From a virus, in IMG/VR virus record IMGVR_UViG_3300049740_002873, positions 1 through 64,000 of that record: DNA of 64,000 bases; one strand, 5' to 3'. Made by a program: the position numbers and the translations under genes. Numbering within the stretch: the stretch's first letter is position 1; every line of letters begins with the position of its first letter. The notes under the pieces were generated by a model that worked only from the letters and a program-made list of their open reading frames with translations, was not told the origin of the DNA and ran no database searches. Positions 31,936-41,082 of the stretch are shown here, in pieces.

Positions 31936-32853
31936 ATGAGCGAATCATTTTTTAGATTTGAGAATACAAAAATTCAAATAGATGGAAAAGATCTTATGGT
32001 TACATCTGCAAATCTTTCTATGGAAACTTCGCTACAATCCGAGAGAGTATATGGAGATTATGACGCAGAAATAGATGGTGCTACTACAGAGTTTGTAACT
32101 CATAGCCCAAATGCGGGTATACGCGGAACCCTTGAAGTACAGTTTTTGATTTCTGCAGAAAATTTCGCACAAGAGGGTACGCCAAATAATATAGACCGCT
32201 TTTTAGAGATCAAAGCTGGCATGAGCGAAAGATCAATTAACGATAATGTTGTGGGGCCGTATGAGTTTGATAATATATATTTAAATAATTTTGGTTTTCA
32301 ATTGGTTCCGTTTGATTTGGTCAAAGCATCTGCTCGTTACAGTATATACGGAAGTATTTATAAAGATGCAGCACAAAGGTTGGCGGGCACCAGCTCTAAT
32401 TTCGCTCACGCTTTTAAGTCATTTAATGATATTAAAATTAATAGTGCATCTAGTTATGGAATTTTTGGTAATGATTTTTTCGCTAAGAAACTGCAATATC
32501 AAATAAATGTAGAAAGAAAAGCTCAAACAAATATAGCTAATAGCGAAAGTAGTCTTTTTTCTAAATCTGCTGATGGGGTTGTACCTAAGAGATTATCAGT
32601 TTCTAGGATAGAATCAGAAATGAATATAGAATCAAATGAAATAGTGCCAGAATTAAATGATCGAGGAGATCAGCAGTCTTCATCTATATATTCAGAAAAA
32701 ATGCAATCTACAGTAACCGCCTACCTTTTCTCTATGGGCGGAAATAGGCTTGCGTCGTTTTCTTGTTCTGGAAGAGTAAGCTCTCAAGGTTTTAATGTTA
32801 GCGAGGGACAAAATGGAGCTGCAAAAATATCAATAAAGGGGGTAGTTAAATAA
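31936..32853 (+). CDS. Tail-tube-like protein, paralogue of the preceding gene
   Basis: 305 residues starting MSESFFRFENTKIQIDGKDL. VTSANLSMETSLQSERVYGD, FGFQLVPFDLVKASARYSIYG and GNRLASFSCSGRVSSQGFNV follow the same beta plan as 31061-31933. It probably forms part of the distal tail or tube-tip adaptor. The stop TAA overlaps the next ATG by 1 nt. Confidence 0.5.
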   Translation: MSESFFRFENTKIQIDGKDLMVTSANLSMETSLQSERVYGDYDAEIDGATTEFVTHSPNAGIRGTLEVQFLISAENFAQEGTPNNIDRFLEIKAGMSERSINDNVVGPYEFDNIYLNNFGFQLVPFDLVKASARYSIYGSIYKDAAQRLAGTSSNFAHAFKSFNDIKINSASSYGIFGNDFFAKKLQYQINVERKAQTNIANSESSLFSKSADGVVPKRLSVSRIESEMNIESNEIVPELNDRGDQQSSSIYSEKMQSTVTAYLFSMGGNRLASFSCSGRVSSQGFNVSEGQNGAAKISIKGVVK

Positions 32854-35033
32854 TGGTATCTCCATATAAAAATAACATACAAAACTATCGAGGTGATTTT
32901 GACCCTAATCAAGATTATAAAAAGTTTGATTTTGTATATAATCCACAAAATTCATCTTACTATTACGCAACAAATGACGTACCTGCAGGGGGAAGTCTAG
33001 AATCTAGTGGAAGTGGTATTGCTTATTATAAGCTTGATCTCTCTCTCGCTACTTTAGATTTTGAGGGAAAAAGAATTGGGGGTGTTAATTTTCCAGAATC
33101 TAGTAATATACCATATGATCCACAGGGATTAAGGAGCGCCTTTATTGATGAAAGCTTGAATATATCTGTTGAAGATTACAATCAACTACCTGATCAAACA
33201 GAAACTAGAGCAGGGCCTGGATCTAAGTGGTATATAACTTTAGGCAAAGACTTTTTCTCTCCGATAAATATTTCTCAATTATGGATTAAGGATTATTTCT
33301 TTTTTGACGCAGATTATGGCGCAAGAGTTAGATTTAAAGCAAACAATAATCAAGTTAATTTTGGTAATGGGTACTACTCTACTCAATTAGAGGATATTAA
33401 TGCTTTTACTTGTGAATTTGATTTGACTTTTAAAAACAGAACCAATAAAGAGGCTAATGCCATAATGCATTTTTTAGAAAATCATCCTGGGTCTCAATCT
33501 AGCTCGCCAGAATCAATGTCCTTAACTTATTCTCAGGGTATTAAGGGTTTTTACTGGGGCGGAGACGCTATTTTTCATCCATACGATTCTGCTGAAATGC
33601 AAATCAAGGAATTTCATTGCGATAAATTTTCTCATCAATTAGAATTTGAAAATAATAATAACCTTAGTGTGACATTAAAAAATTATACAACCTCAATGTT
33701 AAATAAGTCTGAATCTCTTTATGTAAAAAGAGCTGAAAATTATAATTCAAACATAATGTATAATAGAAATGATGTAGTGTTTATGCCTCAAAATCAATCA
33801 TATTATTATTGTATGAAATCTAGCGGATTAAATGCTTTTCCTATAATGGTTAGAAATCAATGGTCTAGGCAAGGAGGGTCATATATTGATGTTAATAAAG
33901 ATATTTGGGCAAGGCATTTTTTCTGGAAGCCATCAATAGGTTTAACTATAAGTTCTAATATTAAAAATTATAAAATTAATGTTGGTAATAGTTATACTCA
34001 GATATATAAAGGTGGATTAAATGATAATTTACTTGAGTTTGATTTAGAATTTAATAATAGAGATGATAAAGAAGCTTATGCGATTCTTCATTTCTTGGAA
34101 AGCAACTATGGAAATAGGCCGTTTCAATATACATTGCCTGCTCCTTATAATGAAGAAAGAACTTTTATATGTGAAGAGTGGGAGCATGTTTATAATTATA
34201 GAAATAATCATTCTGTAAAAACTAGATTTAAGGAGTGTCCTATAAAAATTACTCCTGATATACTTGATTCCGAAAAAGATAAATCTCCGACAGTCTTGGG
34301 TGATCCTGTTTTAGCTATATTTAGGAATACAACTCTTAGAAACAATGAGTCTATTTCTGAATTTAAATACTATGAAAATTTAAGACATAGGGTAAAAATA
34401 AGAAATTCAGGGGGTAAAGATTTGAATATTTCTTCTATGGATTTTTTCGCTCCAGAAAATAATGGTATTGTTTTAAGTTTAGCTGGCCAGAATGGTTCTG
34501 CAAGTTGTATAGCTAAGCCTTCAGATTTAAATTATAGCGTCTATTTGGGAAGAAAAAATTTACCTTTTAATCTTTCGTTTAAAACTGTAGAGTTGGGGCG
34601 TTCTTTTACTAACGGAGTAGATGGGGGTTATTCTTTTTTGCATAATGGGGTGCAATTTTTTCAAAAAAATGATGGTTCAATTATAAACAGAGATACGGGA
34701 GAAATTGAAACTAATGTTGACTACTTTATTGTTGAAAGTTTTTTTAATGCAAATAAAACGAGCGTAATTAAGGCTGGAAAAAGTTCTTATTTTGATGTGA
34801 TATTTAGGGGTGTTAGTCGAGATCTTTTGGCTGGTAATTTATTGGGTGAGGATGAGGCTGGTTTATATAATATAGAGGCAAATCTCATGAATAAAAATGG
34901 TAGTTATGGTAATAGGTATTTGGAAGCTTTTTCTGCATCCGTATATTTTTATAGTACATTAAAAATAATCAGTAATTCTTATTATAATAATGGTGTTGAT
35001 GAAGTTAATTTTAAAATACTAGTTGATACTTGA
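32853..35033 (+). CDS. Minor tail protein M-like with two tandem gpM-type domains
   Basis: 726 residues. Two gpM-like units are visible: FKANNNQVNFGNGYYSTQL...CEFDLTFKNRTNKEANAIMHFLENHPG and YKINVGNSYTQIYKGGL...LEFDLEFNNRDDKEAYAILHFLESNYG, each followed by a short 'wxHxY...sv' block. Before each lies a Y-x-x-x-D-x-V-x-x-P-Q-N-x-S-Y-Y-Y segment like a carbohydrate-binding module. Lambda gpM is about 109 residues with one unit, so this is an expanded version. Residues after 430 are beta-rich and unassigned. Role: tail-tip assembly next to gpL. Confidence 0.65.
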   Translation: MVSPYKNNIQNYRGDFDPNQDYKKFDFVYNPQNSSYYYATNDVPAGGSLESSGSGIAYYKLDLSLATLDFEGKRIGGVNFPESSNIPYDPQGLRSAFIDESLNISVEDYNQLPDQTETRAGPGSKWYITLGKDFFSPINISQLWIKDYFFFDADYGARVRFKANNNQVNFGNGYYSTQLEDINAFTCEFDLTFKNRTNKEANAIMHFLENHPGSQSSSPESMSLTYSQGIKGFYWGGDAIFHPYDSAEMQIKEFHCDKFSHQLEFENNNNLSVTLKNYTTSMLNKSESLYVKRAENYNSNIMYNRNDVVFMPQNQSYYYCMKSSGLNAFPIMVRNQWSRQGGSYIDVNKDIWARHFFWKPSIGLTISSNIKNYKINVGNSYTQIYKGGLNDNLLEFDLEFNNRDDKEAYAILHFLESNYGNRPFQYTLPAPYNEERTFICEEWEHVYNYRNNHSVKTRFKECPIKITPDILDSEKDKSPTVLGDPVLAIFRNTTLRNNESISEFKYYENLRHRVKIRNSGGKDLNISSMDFFAPENNGIVLSLAGQNGSASCIAKPSDLNYSVYLGRKNLPFNLSFKTVELGRSFTNGVDGGYSFLHNGVQFFQKNDGSIINRDTGEIETNVDYFIVESFFNANKTSVIKAGKSSYFDVIFRGVSRDLLAGNLLGEDEAGLYNIEANLMNKNGSYGNRYLEAFSASVYFYSTLKIISNSYYNNGVDEVNFKILVDT

Positions 35034-35034
35034 T

Positions 35035-36249
35035 ATGTCTTTTAAGTCTACAGATCATTTAAATAAAGAAATTTTTTCTTTAAGTCCTGACGTTCTTGTC
35101 AATTTGTATGAAATAGATTTTAGTAATTTACAGCATAATTTTGAAATCCTGCAAGATCAATTTGGGGTAACGGTAGGAGAAGATTTAACTTATAGATTTT
35201 GTGGGGCGATAAATGGTTCAAACCCTATTATATGGCAAGGTTTTAGTTATCAACCTTTACCTATTAATAGTGAAGGGTTTGAGCATAAAGCTGACGGCAG
35301 AATGGCTAGGCCTAAGTTATTGGTGGCAAATCCTGATGGGTTGTTTTCAAGAATATTAAAAGCCAATCAGGACTTTGTGGGATGTAAAATTACTAGAAAA
35401 AGAACTTATGTTAAATTTTTAGATGCAGAAAATTTTCAAAACAGGAATTCTTTTGAGGGCATTAACCCTTTTGGAGAAAGTGATCCAGACGCTCATTTTC
35501 CTGATGATGTATATTTTATAAATAAAAAGATTACAGAAAACAGGACATCCTTAGAGTTTGAGTTAGTCTCTGTATTGGAGATTGAGAATGCTTATATCCC
35601 TGGGCGAGTGATTCATTCTAATTTTTGCTCATGGTCTTATCGTTGTAGTATTGGCTGTGGCTATAAGGGTAAACCTATTGAGTCTGCGAAAGGAGGCTCA
35701 TTTATTGACAAGATGTATGAAATTAATAGCAGTATTAGTGGTGAAATCATAAATAATTTAAATAAAAAAGTAGATGACATTGAGTCTTGGAGCCATAACA
35801 AAGGAAATTATCGGGTTGGTGACGTTGTAAAAATAATAAACGAAAATGAAAAAAATCCATATAAAAGAGTGCCATTTGTTTTTGTTTGTACAAAAGATCA
35901 TGTATCCGGCTCGAGGTACTATCCTTTTTTTAGGCAAGATTACTGGTTAAAGGATGAATGTTCGAAAACAATTAATGCATGCAAGAAAAGATTCGGAAAG
36001 CATCAATATGATTTTGCAAAATATGTTGATATCAATGGCGATGTGCTTTCTGAGTATAAAAATAACAATCCGGATGGCTTGACGAAAATTCAGTTTGGGG
36101 AGAAGTATTGGGATACGTATGGAAGAGCGGAATATAAAAATCCAGATTCAAATTCAAGTCACAGACCTCCGCCAGAAATTGGTATAACCGATGAAGGCCA
36201 TCTTCCATTCGGAGGGTTTCCTGGTACGCATAAGTATGGATATGTTTAA
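35035..36249 (+). CDS. Minor tail protein L-like (Fe-S cluster tail-tip protein)
   Basis: 404 residues from ATG 35035; an in-frame TTG at 35023 overlaps the previous stop. The gpL signature is present: FCSWSYRCSIGCGYKG and, after an inserted YRVGDVVK...FVCTKDH module, DECSKTINACKKRFG. These four conserved cysteines bind an iron-sulphur cluster in lambda gpL. The inserted segment (about 260-300) looks like a small carbohydrate-binding unit. It is longer than lambda gpL (232). The gpK-like gene follows with an 8-nt overlap. Confidence 0.82.
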   Translation: MSFKSTDHLNKEIFSLSPDVLVNLYEIDFSNLQHNFEILQDQFGVTVGEDLTYRFCGAINGSNPIIWQGFSYQPLPINSEGFEHKADGRMARPKLLVANPDGLFSRILKANQDFVGCKITRKRTYVKFLDAENFQNRNSFEGINPFGESDPDAHFPDDVYFINKKITENRTSLEFELVSVLEIENAYIPGRVIHSNFCSWSYRCSIGCGYKGKPIESAKGGSFIDKMYEINSSISGEIINNLNKKVDDIESWSHNKGNYRVGDVVKIINENEKNPYKRVPFVFVCTKDHVSGSRYYPFFRQDYWLKDECSKTINACKKRFGKHQYDFAKYVDINGDVLSEYKNNNPDGLTKIQFGEKYWDTYGRAEYKNPDSNSSHRPPPEIGITDEGHLPFGGFPGTHKYGYV

Positions 36250-36559
36250 TCAGGATCTTGAATCGCAATTAATTAAATTTTCTGAAAAAAATAATGAGCA
36301 AGAGTGTTGTGGATTAATAGTAAGTTCGGGCGAGAATTTAAAATTCATTGCTTGTGATAATATAAATCCAGATCCTAAATATATGTTTACTATAGATCCT
36401 GCGTGTTTTTTGAATAGAGATGTAAAGTATGTCTTTCATTCTCATGTGATTGGCAATGAAAAGCCGTCTAAGTTAGATATTAAAAACTGTAAAATTGTGG
36501 ATATTCCTTATATAATATATTCGTTGAAAACTAAAAAATTTTTTTTATTAGAAATATAG
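36242..36559 (+). CDS. Tail-tip assembly protease, JAMM domain (gpK-like)
   Basis: 105 residues from ATG 36242 (ATGTTTAA overlap with the preceding stop). The JAMM zinc motif is complete: E21 in ECCGLIV, H66-S-H68, S76 and D79 in FHSHVIGNEKPSKLDI, that is HxHx7SxxD. Lambda gpK has such a domain plus an NlpC/P60 domain; only the JAMM part is encoded here. It stands in the M-L-K-I-J order and would act in tail-tip maturation. Confidence 0.85.
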   Translation: MFNQDLESQLIKFSEKNNEQECCGLIVSSGENLKFIACDNINPDPKYMFTIDPACFLNRDVKYVFHSHVIGNEKPSKLDIKNCKIVDIPYIIYSLKTKKFFLLEI

Positions 36560-36566
36560 TGTAATA
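36557..36566 (+). promoter_or_regulatory. Late-type promoter motif TAGTGTAATA
   Basis: TAGTGTAATA starts at the end of the gpK-like gene and lies 18 nt before ATG 36585. It is followed by AAAGGTATAAGGTA, the leader element shared with 21097 and 23376. Confidence 0.55.
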
Positions 36567-36584
36567 GGTGAAAGGTATAAGGTA

Positions 36585-39500
36585 ATGAAGAGGGTCTTTT
36601 TATATGGCGATTTAAAAAGACGGTTTTGTAACTCAATCGAAGTTGATGTGAGTGGCATAACCGACCTTGTTCATGCTTTAGAAGCTAATTTTGATGGATT
36701 TACTAATCATGTTATCCGTAGATATATAGAAGGTAATGAATACGCTTTCTTGAAGAAAGATCCAAAAAAAATAGAAAACCAGGAGGATTTGCAAAGTAGT
36801 ATAGTATCTAAGGATTCAGATTATATATTAAGCTCTAAAGAAAAAGAAGTTCATATTATTCCTTTTTCAAGTGGAGGAGTTGTGGCCAAATTCTTTGGCG
36901 CTAAATTATTTGGAAAAATAATGTCGGCTATTGTTTGGTCTGCTGTAGCTCAAGTCGCTATGAATATATTATTCAAACCTCCGAAGCAGAGAACGCCTAA
37001 AACTATAAGCACTAAATCTATGATTTTGAACGCAAAGGCTAATAGCACAAGCCAAGGCTCTCCAGTCCCTGTTGGATATGGAAGATTAAGAGTGGGCGCA
37101 GCAAATATATTAACATATCAAAGCAACAAAACAACTTCAGGAGGTGCAACCGGAATTGAGTCTGCGAGCGAAATAGAATTTGTGGATTTAATTTCAGAAG
37201 GCCCAATAGGTGGTTTTGCTGACGAAAAAGGTCTTCCGGTTGGAGGTGGTGGAGTGGGTGCAGGCGCAACCCCTTTAATAACTCAGAAATCAGAGGAGAA
37301 TTTAAAGGGTATATATCTAAATGACACTCCCGTACTTGGTTCTCATGGATTTAGAAATTATATACTTAATGAGAGGGAGAATGGTTTTCCAGAGTTATCT
37401 GTTGGCGTAAATAATCCTACAGGTAGCGTCATTAATAAAGCTTCTTATATGAAAAATTATGATCTAGATTTAGTGGGTCCAAGTTTTGAGAATTTACAAG
37501 GTGCGACAAATGCTGTAGTAAATTCAGTGGCTGCTGCATATTTACTTCCTGAAGATGTAATCAATCAATCTGGTTTACCTGTTGCTCATCGAGTTTATAA
37601 CGAAAATATTGATATTGTCACATTCGCGTTAACAAGTCAGCAGCAACATCAGAACGTTAAAAATGCTGATACACAAGCTAGAACAGTGATTTTTTCTATA
37701 TCTTATGCATTTGGATTAAATTCTAGTAATAACAATGAAGCTGTTGGAACTCCAATTCAATTAGGATTTGAAAAAAATGATAACCGCTCAAGTTTTTTTA
37801 CGCCAGGTATTTCTCCTGTTAAAGACCAATTTTTTATGAGTGATGCAGTGGGAGATGGTGAGTATGGATTATTCTCCTATTATAATAAAGATGATCAGAA
37901 ACCACCAAAACTATATAATAATTTATTTAATACTCATGGTGTGGCTTCGAGCGCTTTTCAGTTTGATATTAGTGTTAGATTTAGCGAAGAAACTAAAAGG
38001 AGAATTAAAAATGAAGGTATTACTTTTAGGATACTTAAGCATAGCGTAGAATTGGATCCTGCAGCAAAAGGTGCTGTTGGTGGGGCAAATAACGTACAAT
38101 CTTTAAAGCTTGATTATGTTCAGGAAATAACTGCGGCAAATTTTACTTATCCTAATAGCGCTATATGTAAATTACTGATAGATGGAAAAAACTTTTCTTC
38201 TGCCCCTGAGAGAACTTATCATCTTTTTTTGAAAAAAGTTTTAGTGCCTTCTAATTATGATCCTGTGTCTAGAACTTATGATGGCGCATGGAGCGGATCT
38301 TTTCATAAGGATGGATCTGATACTGAGTCAATCTCTAATTTAGGGGACTCTCATAGATTTTGGACCAATAACCCTGCTTGGATTTATTTTGATTTAATTA
38401 CGAATCCAAGATTCGGACTTGGAAGAAATGGAGTTGACTACGAATTTGTTAATAAATGGCAGTTGTATAAGATAGCTAAATATTGTGACGAATTGGTTTC
38501 AACTAGTTATCCAATAGAGACTTCTGATGGAAATTTAGTTGATTTTAAATATGAAAATGAAGGTGCTGCTGTTGATGAAAAGGGTGAATTTACTGTCAAA
38601 ATAGATATCGATCAATATAATAGGTCTGTCGAAGATTTTGGAGAAGGAACAAGTTTTGCAGGTAAGCTTGTTGCTTTTTTCATTGGTGACGATATTGATG
38701 TAAATGATTCCAGTAAAAATTTAGAAATTTATCAAAGAGAATTAAAGAGAGTTGATAATAACAACAATACAATCATCTTGAAGGGCCCATCTTTACCTAC
38801 AAAAATAGTTGATGATGTTAACGTTTCTATTGGTAAGTGCGCACTTCAAAAGAATCATAAAATTGTTGAGCCTAGGTTTTCTTGTAATGTTTATATCAAT
38901 GAAAAATCAGAGGCTCTCGATTTAATTAATAAACTTGCTTCAGTTTTTAGGAGTATTAATTCTTATTTGGGTGGTAAAATTTATGCGATACAAGATGTTC
39001 CTCAGGATCCTATTCAAATATTTAATAATAGTAATGTGGCTAATGGGGAGTTTAATTATAGCACTGCGGACAAAAAAAGAAGGATTACAGCTTGCGTTGT
39101 TCAATTTGTGAATGAAGATAAAAATTATGATGTTGATTCTGTTTACGAAGAAGATGCTTTTGCTATGCAAAGGTTCGGGTTTGTTCAGGAAGAAATTGTT
39201 GGATTTGGCGTAACTTCCTCTTCTCAGGCAAGAAGATTGGCGAAATGGAATTTAATAGCGTCTCAGTCAGAAAATGAAATTATAAAATTTAATGTATCTC
39301 AAGAGGGAGCTTATTTATACCCGAATTCAATTATAGAAGTATCTGATGAAAATAGAATAAGTAAAGAAAAAAGCGGAAGAATAAAGTCAATGGGCGAGAG
39401 TTACACAAAAATAAGCGGAGGCTCAGAAATAGTGATAGATAAACCTTATTTTGAACTAGATAAGGATATCACAAAAACCCCAAGCGGAACTCCTGTTGAA

Positions 39501-41081
39501 ATAAAAATAGCCAGAGGTATTGGTAATATTACAACAGAAGATCTCGAGAGCTCTTCCGCTTTAGAATCGGATCATGGAGTAGATCAGGATGTAATGATCG
39601 AAGGGTTCTTTTCTGAGCAAATCGTCATATTTCAGGGAGTGTTGTCTCAAATTCAAAATTCTCATGGATTTCAAAATATAATAACAGACTTAATTTTAAA
39701 AAGATCTATCGAGATTAATGTTTTAGAAAATTTTATTCTATGTAAAAATCATGGTTTTCCAGAAGGAGCTAAAGTTTCTTTTTCATCTGATGGGGTACTG
39801 CCTTCTGGGATAAAATCTTCTTCCGTCTATTCTGTTATAAATTCTTCCAAAAATTCTTTTCAGTTAGCGATTGGAGGAAATGTTATTAAAATTTTTGATA
39901 AAGGTAAAAGTGATTTAATGGAGAATGGTGGTCAACATTATGTTTATTATAGTAACGATTCAGCTAATAAAGAAAAAACTATAATAGAAATGAACTCAAT
40001 CGCCTTTGGTGCTGCTTACAATATAACCGGGTTTAGTGGGGATATAGCTGGCGATTCAGAGCTTGCGTACAAAAGTGGCGGCGGGAATGTTTTTAGTGTT
40101 TTAAATAATGTTGTTGATGGCATGGTTCCAGGCTGGTATTCTGCGGATTTTTTGGGAAGTTTTTTCGTATCTCCTAAAAGTAAATTTTATGTATACAGTT
40201 CTAAGCGATTAGGGTGGGTTTATATATCTCCAACTTCTAGTAAGGATTCTTTAATTATACATAAAGAATCGTTTGGGTGGATGTATAAAAAGCAATATAT
40301 AAGTGATAACTGGTGGTATATATACGAAAAAAAATCTTGGGCTTTTTTGTTTGGCGGAGAAGATGATTATGTATTTATCTTGGGGCAGGATTACTACGAT
40401 CAATATAATGTTGGTGATATTTTTCCTTTTGGGCTTGGTACAACTTATGAAGTAGTTGCTAAAGTGAGCGAAGGTATTTGGATATCAAGCGGAGGTGCTT
40501 GGGAGGACCGTTTCGAATACACCCCCTTAACTCAATCAGCGGCGCCAGATTTGAGCGCCCCATCTTCTAGAGTAGTAGCTATAGAAAGTTATGAATATAT
40601 TTCTGCCAATGATTCTGTTCAGAAAAAAGATTCTGTTGTTGTTAAGTTATTTTCTAGTGATGATATTGATTATAATACTGTGTCAGAATTTTTTATTAAA
40701 ATATCTTCTAAAAGCACGTTAGTAAATAAAAATTGGCAGGTTATATTCAGAGGGGGGCGCAGTTTTGAGCTGATAGATTCTGAACACGACTCGGGGTTTC
40801 AAGGTGGAGATGCTGGTGTATTAGATAGCGTTACCATAGAAATAGATTTTTCTATGTTATCCGAAAGGTATTTTAGGTCTCAATTATATAGAGTTTTAAG
40901 TGTAAAAGAAGCCAAAGGGAACTCTTATGAAGTTATCGCATCAGAATATAACTCTTCTAAATATAGAGCAGCAGATTCTTCCGGTTTGGTCGAGTCTCCT
41001 ATACTCCCTTTACCTCCTCAGGCAAACATGTCTGTTCCTGCAACCCCTTCAAATTTAAGGATTGATTTAACTTCTACTTAA
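36585..41081 (+). CDS. Fusion of tail-tip protein I-like and host-specificity protein J-like (N-terminal part)
   Basis: 1498 residues. The first about 130 match lambda gpI: KRVFLYGDLKRRFCNSIEVDV at the start, then a Gly/hydrophobic stretch (VVAKFFGAKLFGKIMSAIVW...) and QGSPVPVGYGRLRVGAANI. gpJ-type sequence follows at once (EFVDLISEGPIGGFADEKG, GIYLNDTPVLG, NPAWIYFDLITNPRFGLG). Late in the protein (about 1195-1260) are FYVYSSKRLGWVYIS and FGWMYKKQYISDNWWYIY repeats. It ends inside a fibronectin-III unit (PATPSNLRIDLTST) that continues in the next gene. It forms the central tail hub. Confidence 0.85.
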   Translation: MKRVFLYGDLKRRFCNSIEVDVSGITDLVHALEANFDGFTNHVIRRYIEGNEYAFLKKDPKKIENQEDLQSSIVSKDSDYILSSKEKEVHIIPFSSGGVVAKFFGAKLFGKIMSAIVWSAVAQVAMNILFKPPKQRTPKTISTKSMILNAKANSTSQGSPVPVGYGRLRVGAANILTYQSNKTTSGGATGIESASEIEFVDLISEGPIGGFADEKGLPVGGGGVGAGATPLITQKSEENLKGIYLNDTPVLGSHGFRNYILNERENGFPELSVGVNNPTGSVINKASYMKNYDLDLVGPSFENLQGATNAVVNSVAAAYLLPEDVINQSGLPVAHRVYNENIDIVTFALTSQQQHQNVKNADTQARTVIFSISYAFGLNSSNNNEAVGTPIQLGFEKNDNRSSFFTPGISPVKDQFFMSDAVGDGEYGLFSYYNKDDQKPPKLYNNLFNTHGVASSAFQFDISVRFSEETKRRIKNEGITFRILKHSVELDPAAKGAVGGANNVQSLKLDYVQEITAANFTYPNSAICKLLIDGKNFSSAPERTYHLFLKKVLVPSNYDPVSRTYDGAWSGSFHKDGSDTESISNLGDSHRFWTNNPAWIYFDLITNPRFGLGRNGVDYEFVNKWQLYKIAKYCDELVSTSYPIETSDGNLVDFKYENEGAAVDEKGEFTVKIDIDQYNRSVEDFGEGTSFAGKLVAFFIGDDIDVNDSSKNLEIYQRELKRVDNNNNTIILKGPSLPTKIVDDVNVSIGKCALQKNHKIVEPRFSCNVYINEKSEALDLINKLASVFRSINSYLGGKIYAIQDVPQDPIQIFNNSNVANGEFNYSTADKKRRITACVVQFVNEDKNYDVDSVYEEDAFAMQRFGFVQEEIVGFGVTSSSQARRLAKWNLIASQSENEIIKFNVSQEGAYLYPNSIIEVSDENRISKEKSGRIKSMGESYTKISGGSEIVIDKPYFELDKDITKTPSGTPVEIKIARGIGNITTEDLESSSALESDHGVDQDVMIEGFFSEQIVIFQGVLSQIQNSHGFQNIITDLILKRSIEINVLENFILCKNHGFPEGAKVSFSSDGVLPSGIKSSSVYSVINSSKNSFQLAIGGNVIKIFDKGKSDLMENGGQHYVYYSNDSANKEKTIIEMNSIAFGAAYNITGFSGDIAGDSELAYKSGGGNVFSVLNNVVDGMVPGWYSADFLGSFFVSPKSKFYVYSSKRLGWVYISPTSSKDSLIIHKESFGWMYKKQYISDNWWYIYEKKSWAFLFGGEDDYVFILGQDYYDQYNVGDIFPFGLGTTYEVVAKVSEGIWISSGGAWEDRFEYTPLTQSAAPDLSAPSSRVVAIESYEYISANDSVQKKDSVVVKLFSSDDIDYNTVSEFFIKISSKSTLVNKNWQVIFRGGRSFELIDSEHDSGFQGGDAGVLDSVTIEIDFSMLSERYFRSQLYRVLSVKEAKGNSYEVIASEYNSSKYRAADSSGLVESPILPLPPQANMSVPATPSNLRIDLTST

Positions 41082-41082
41082 T

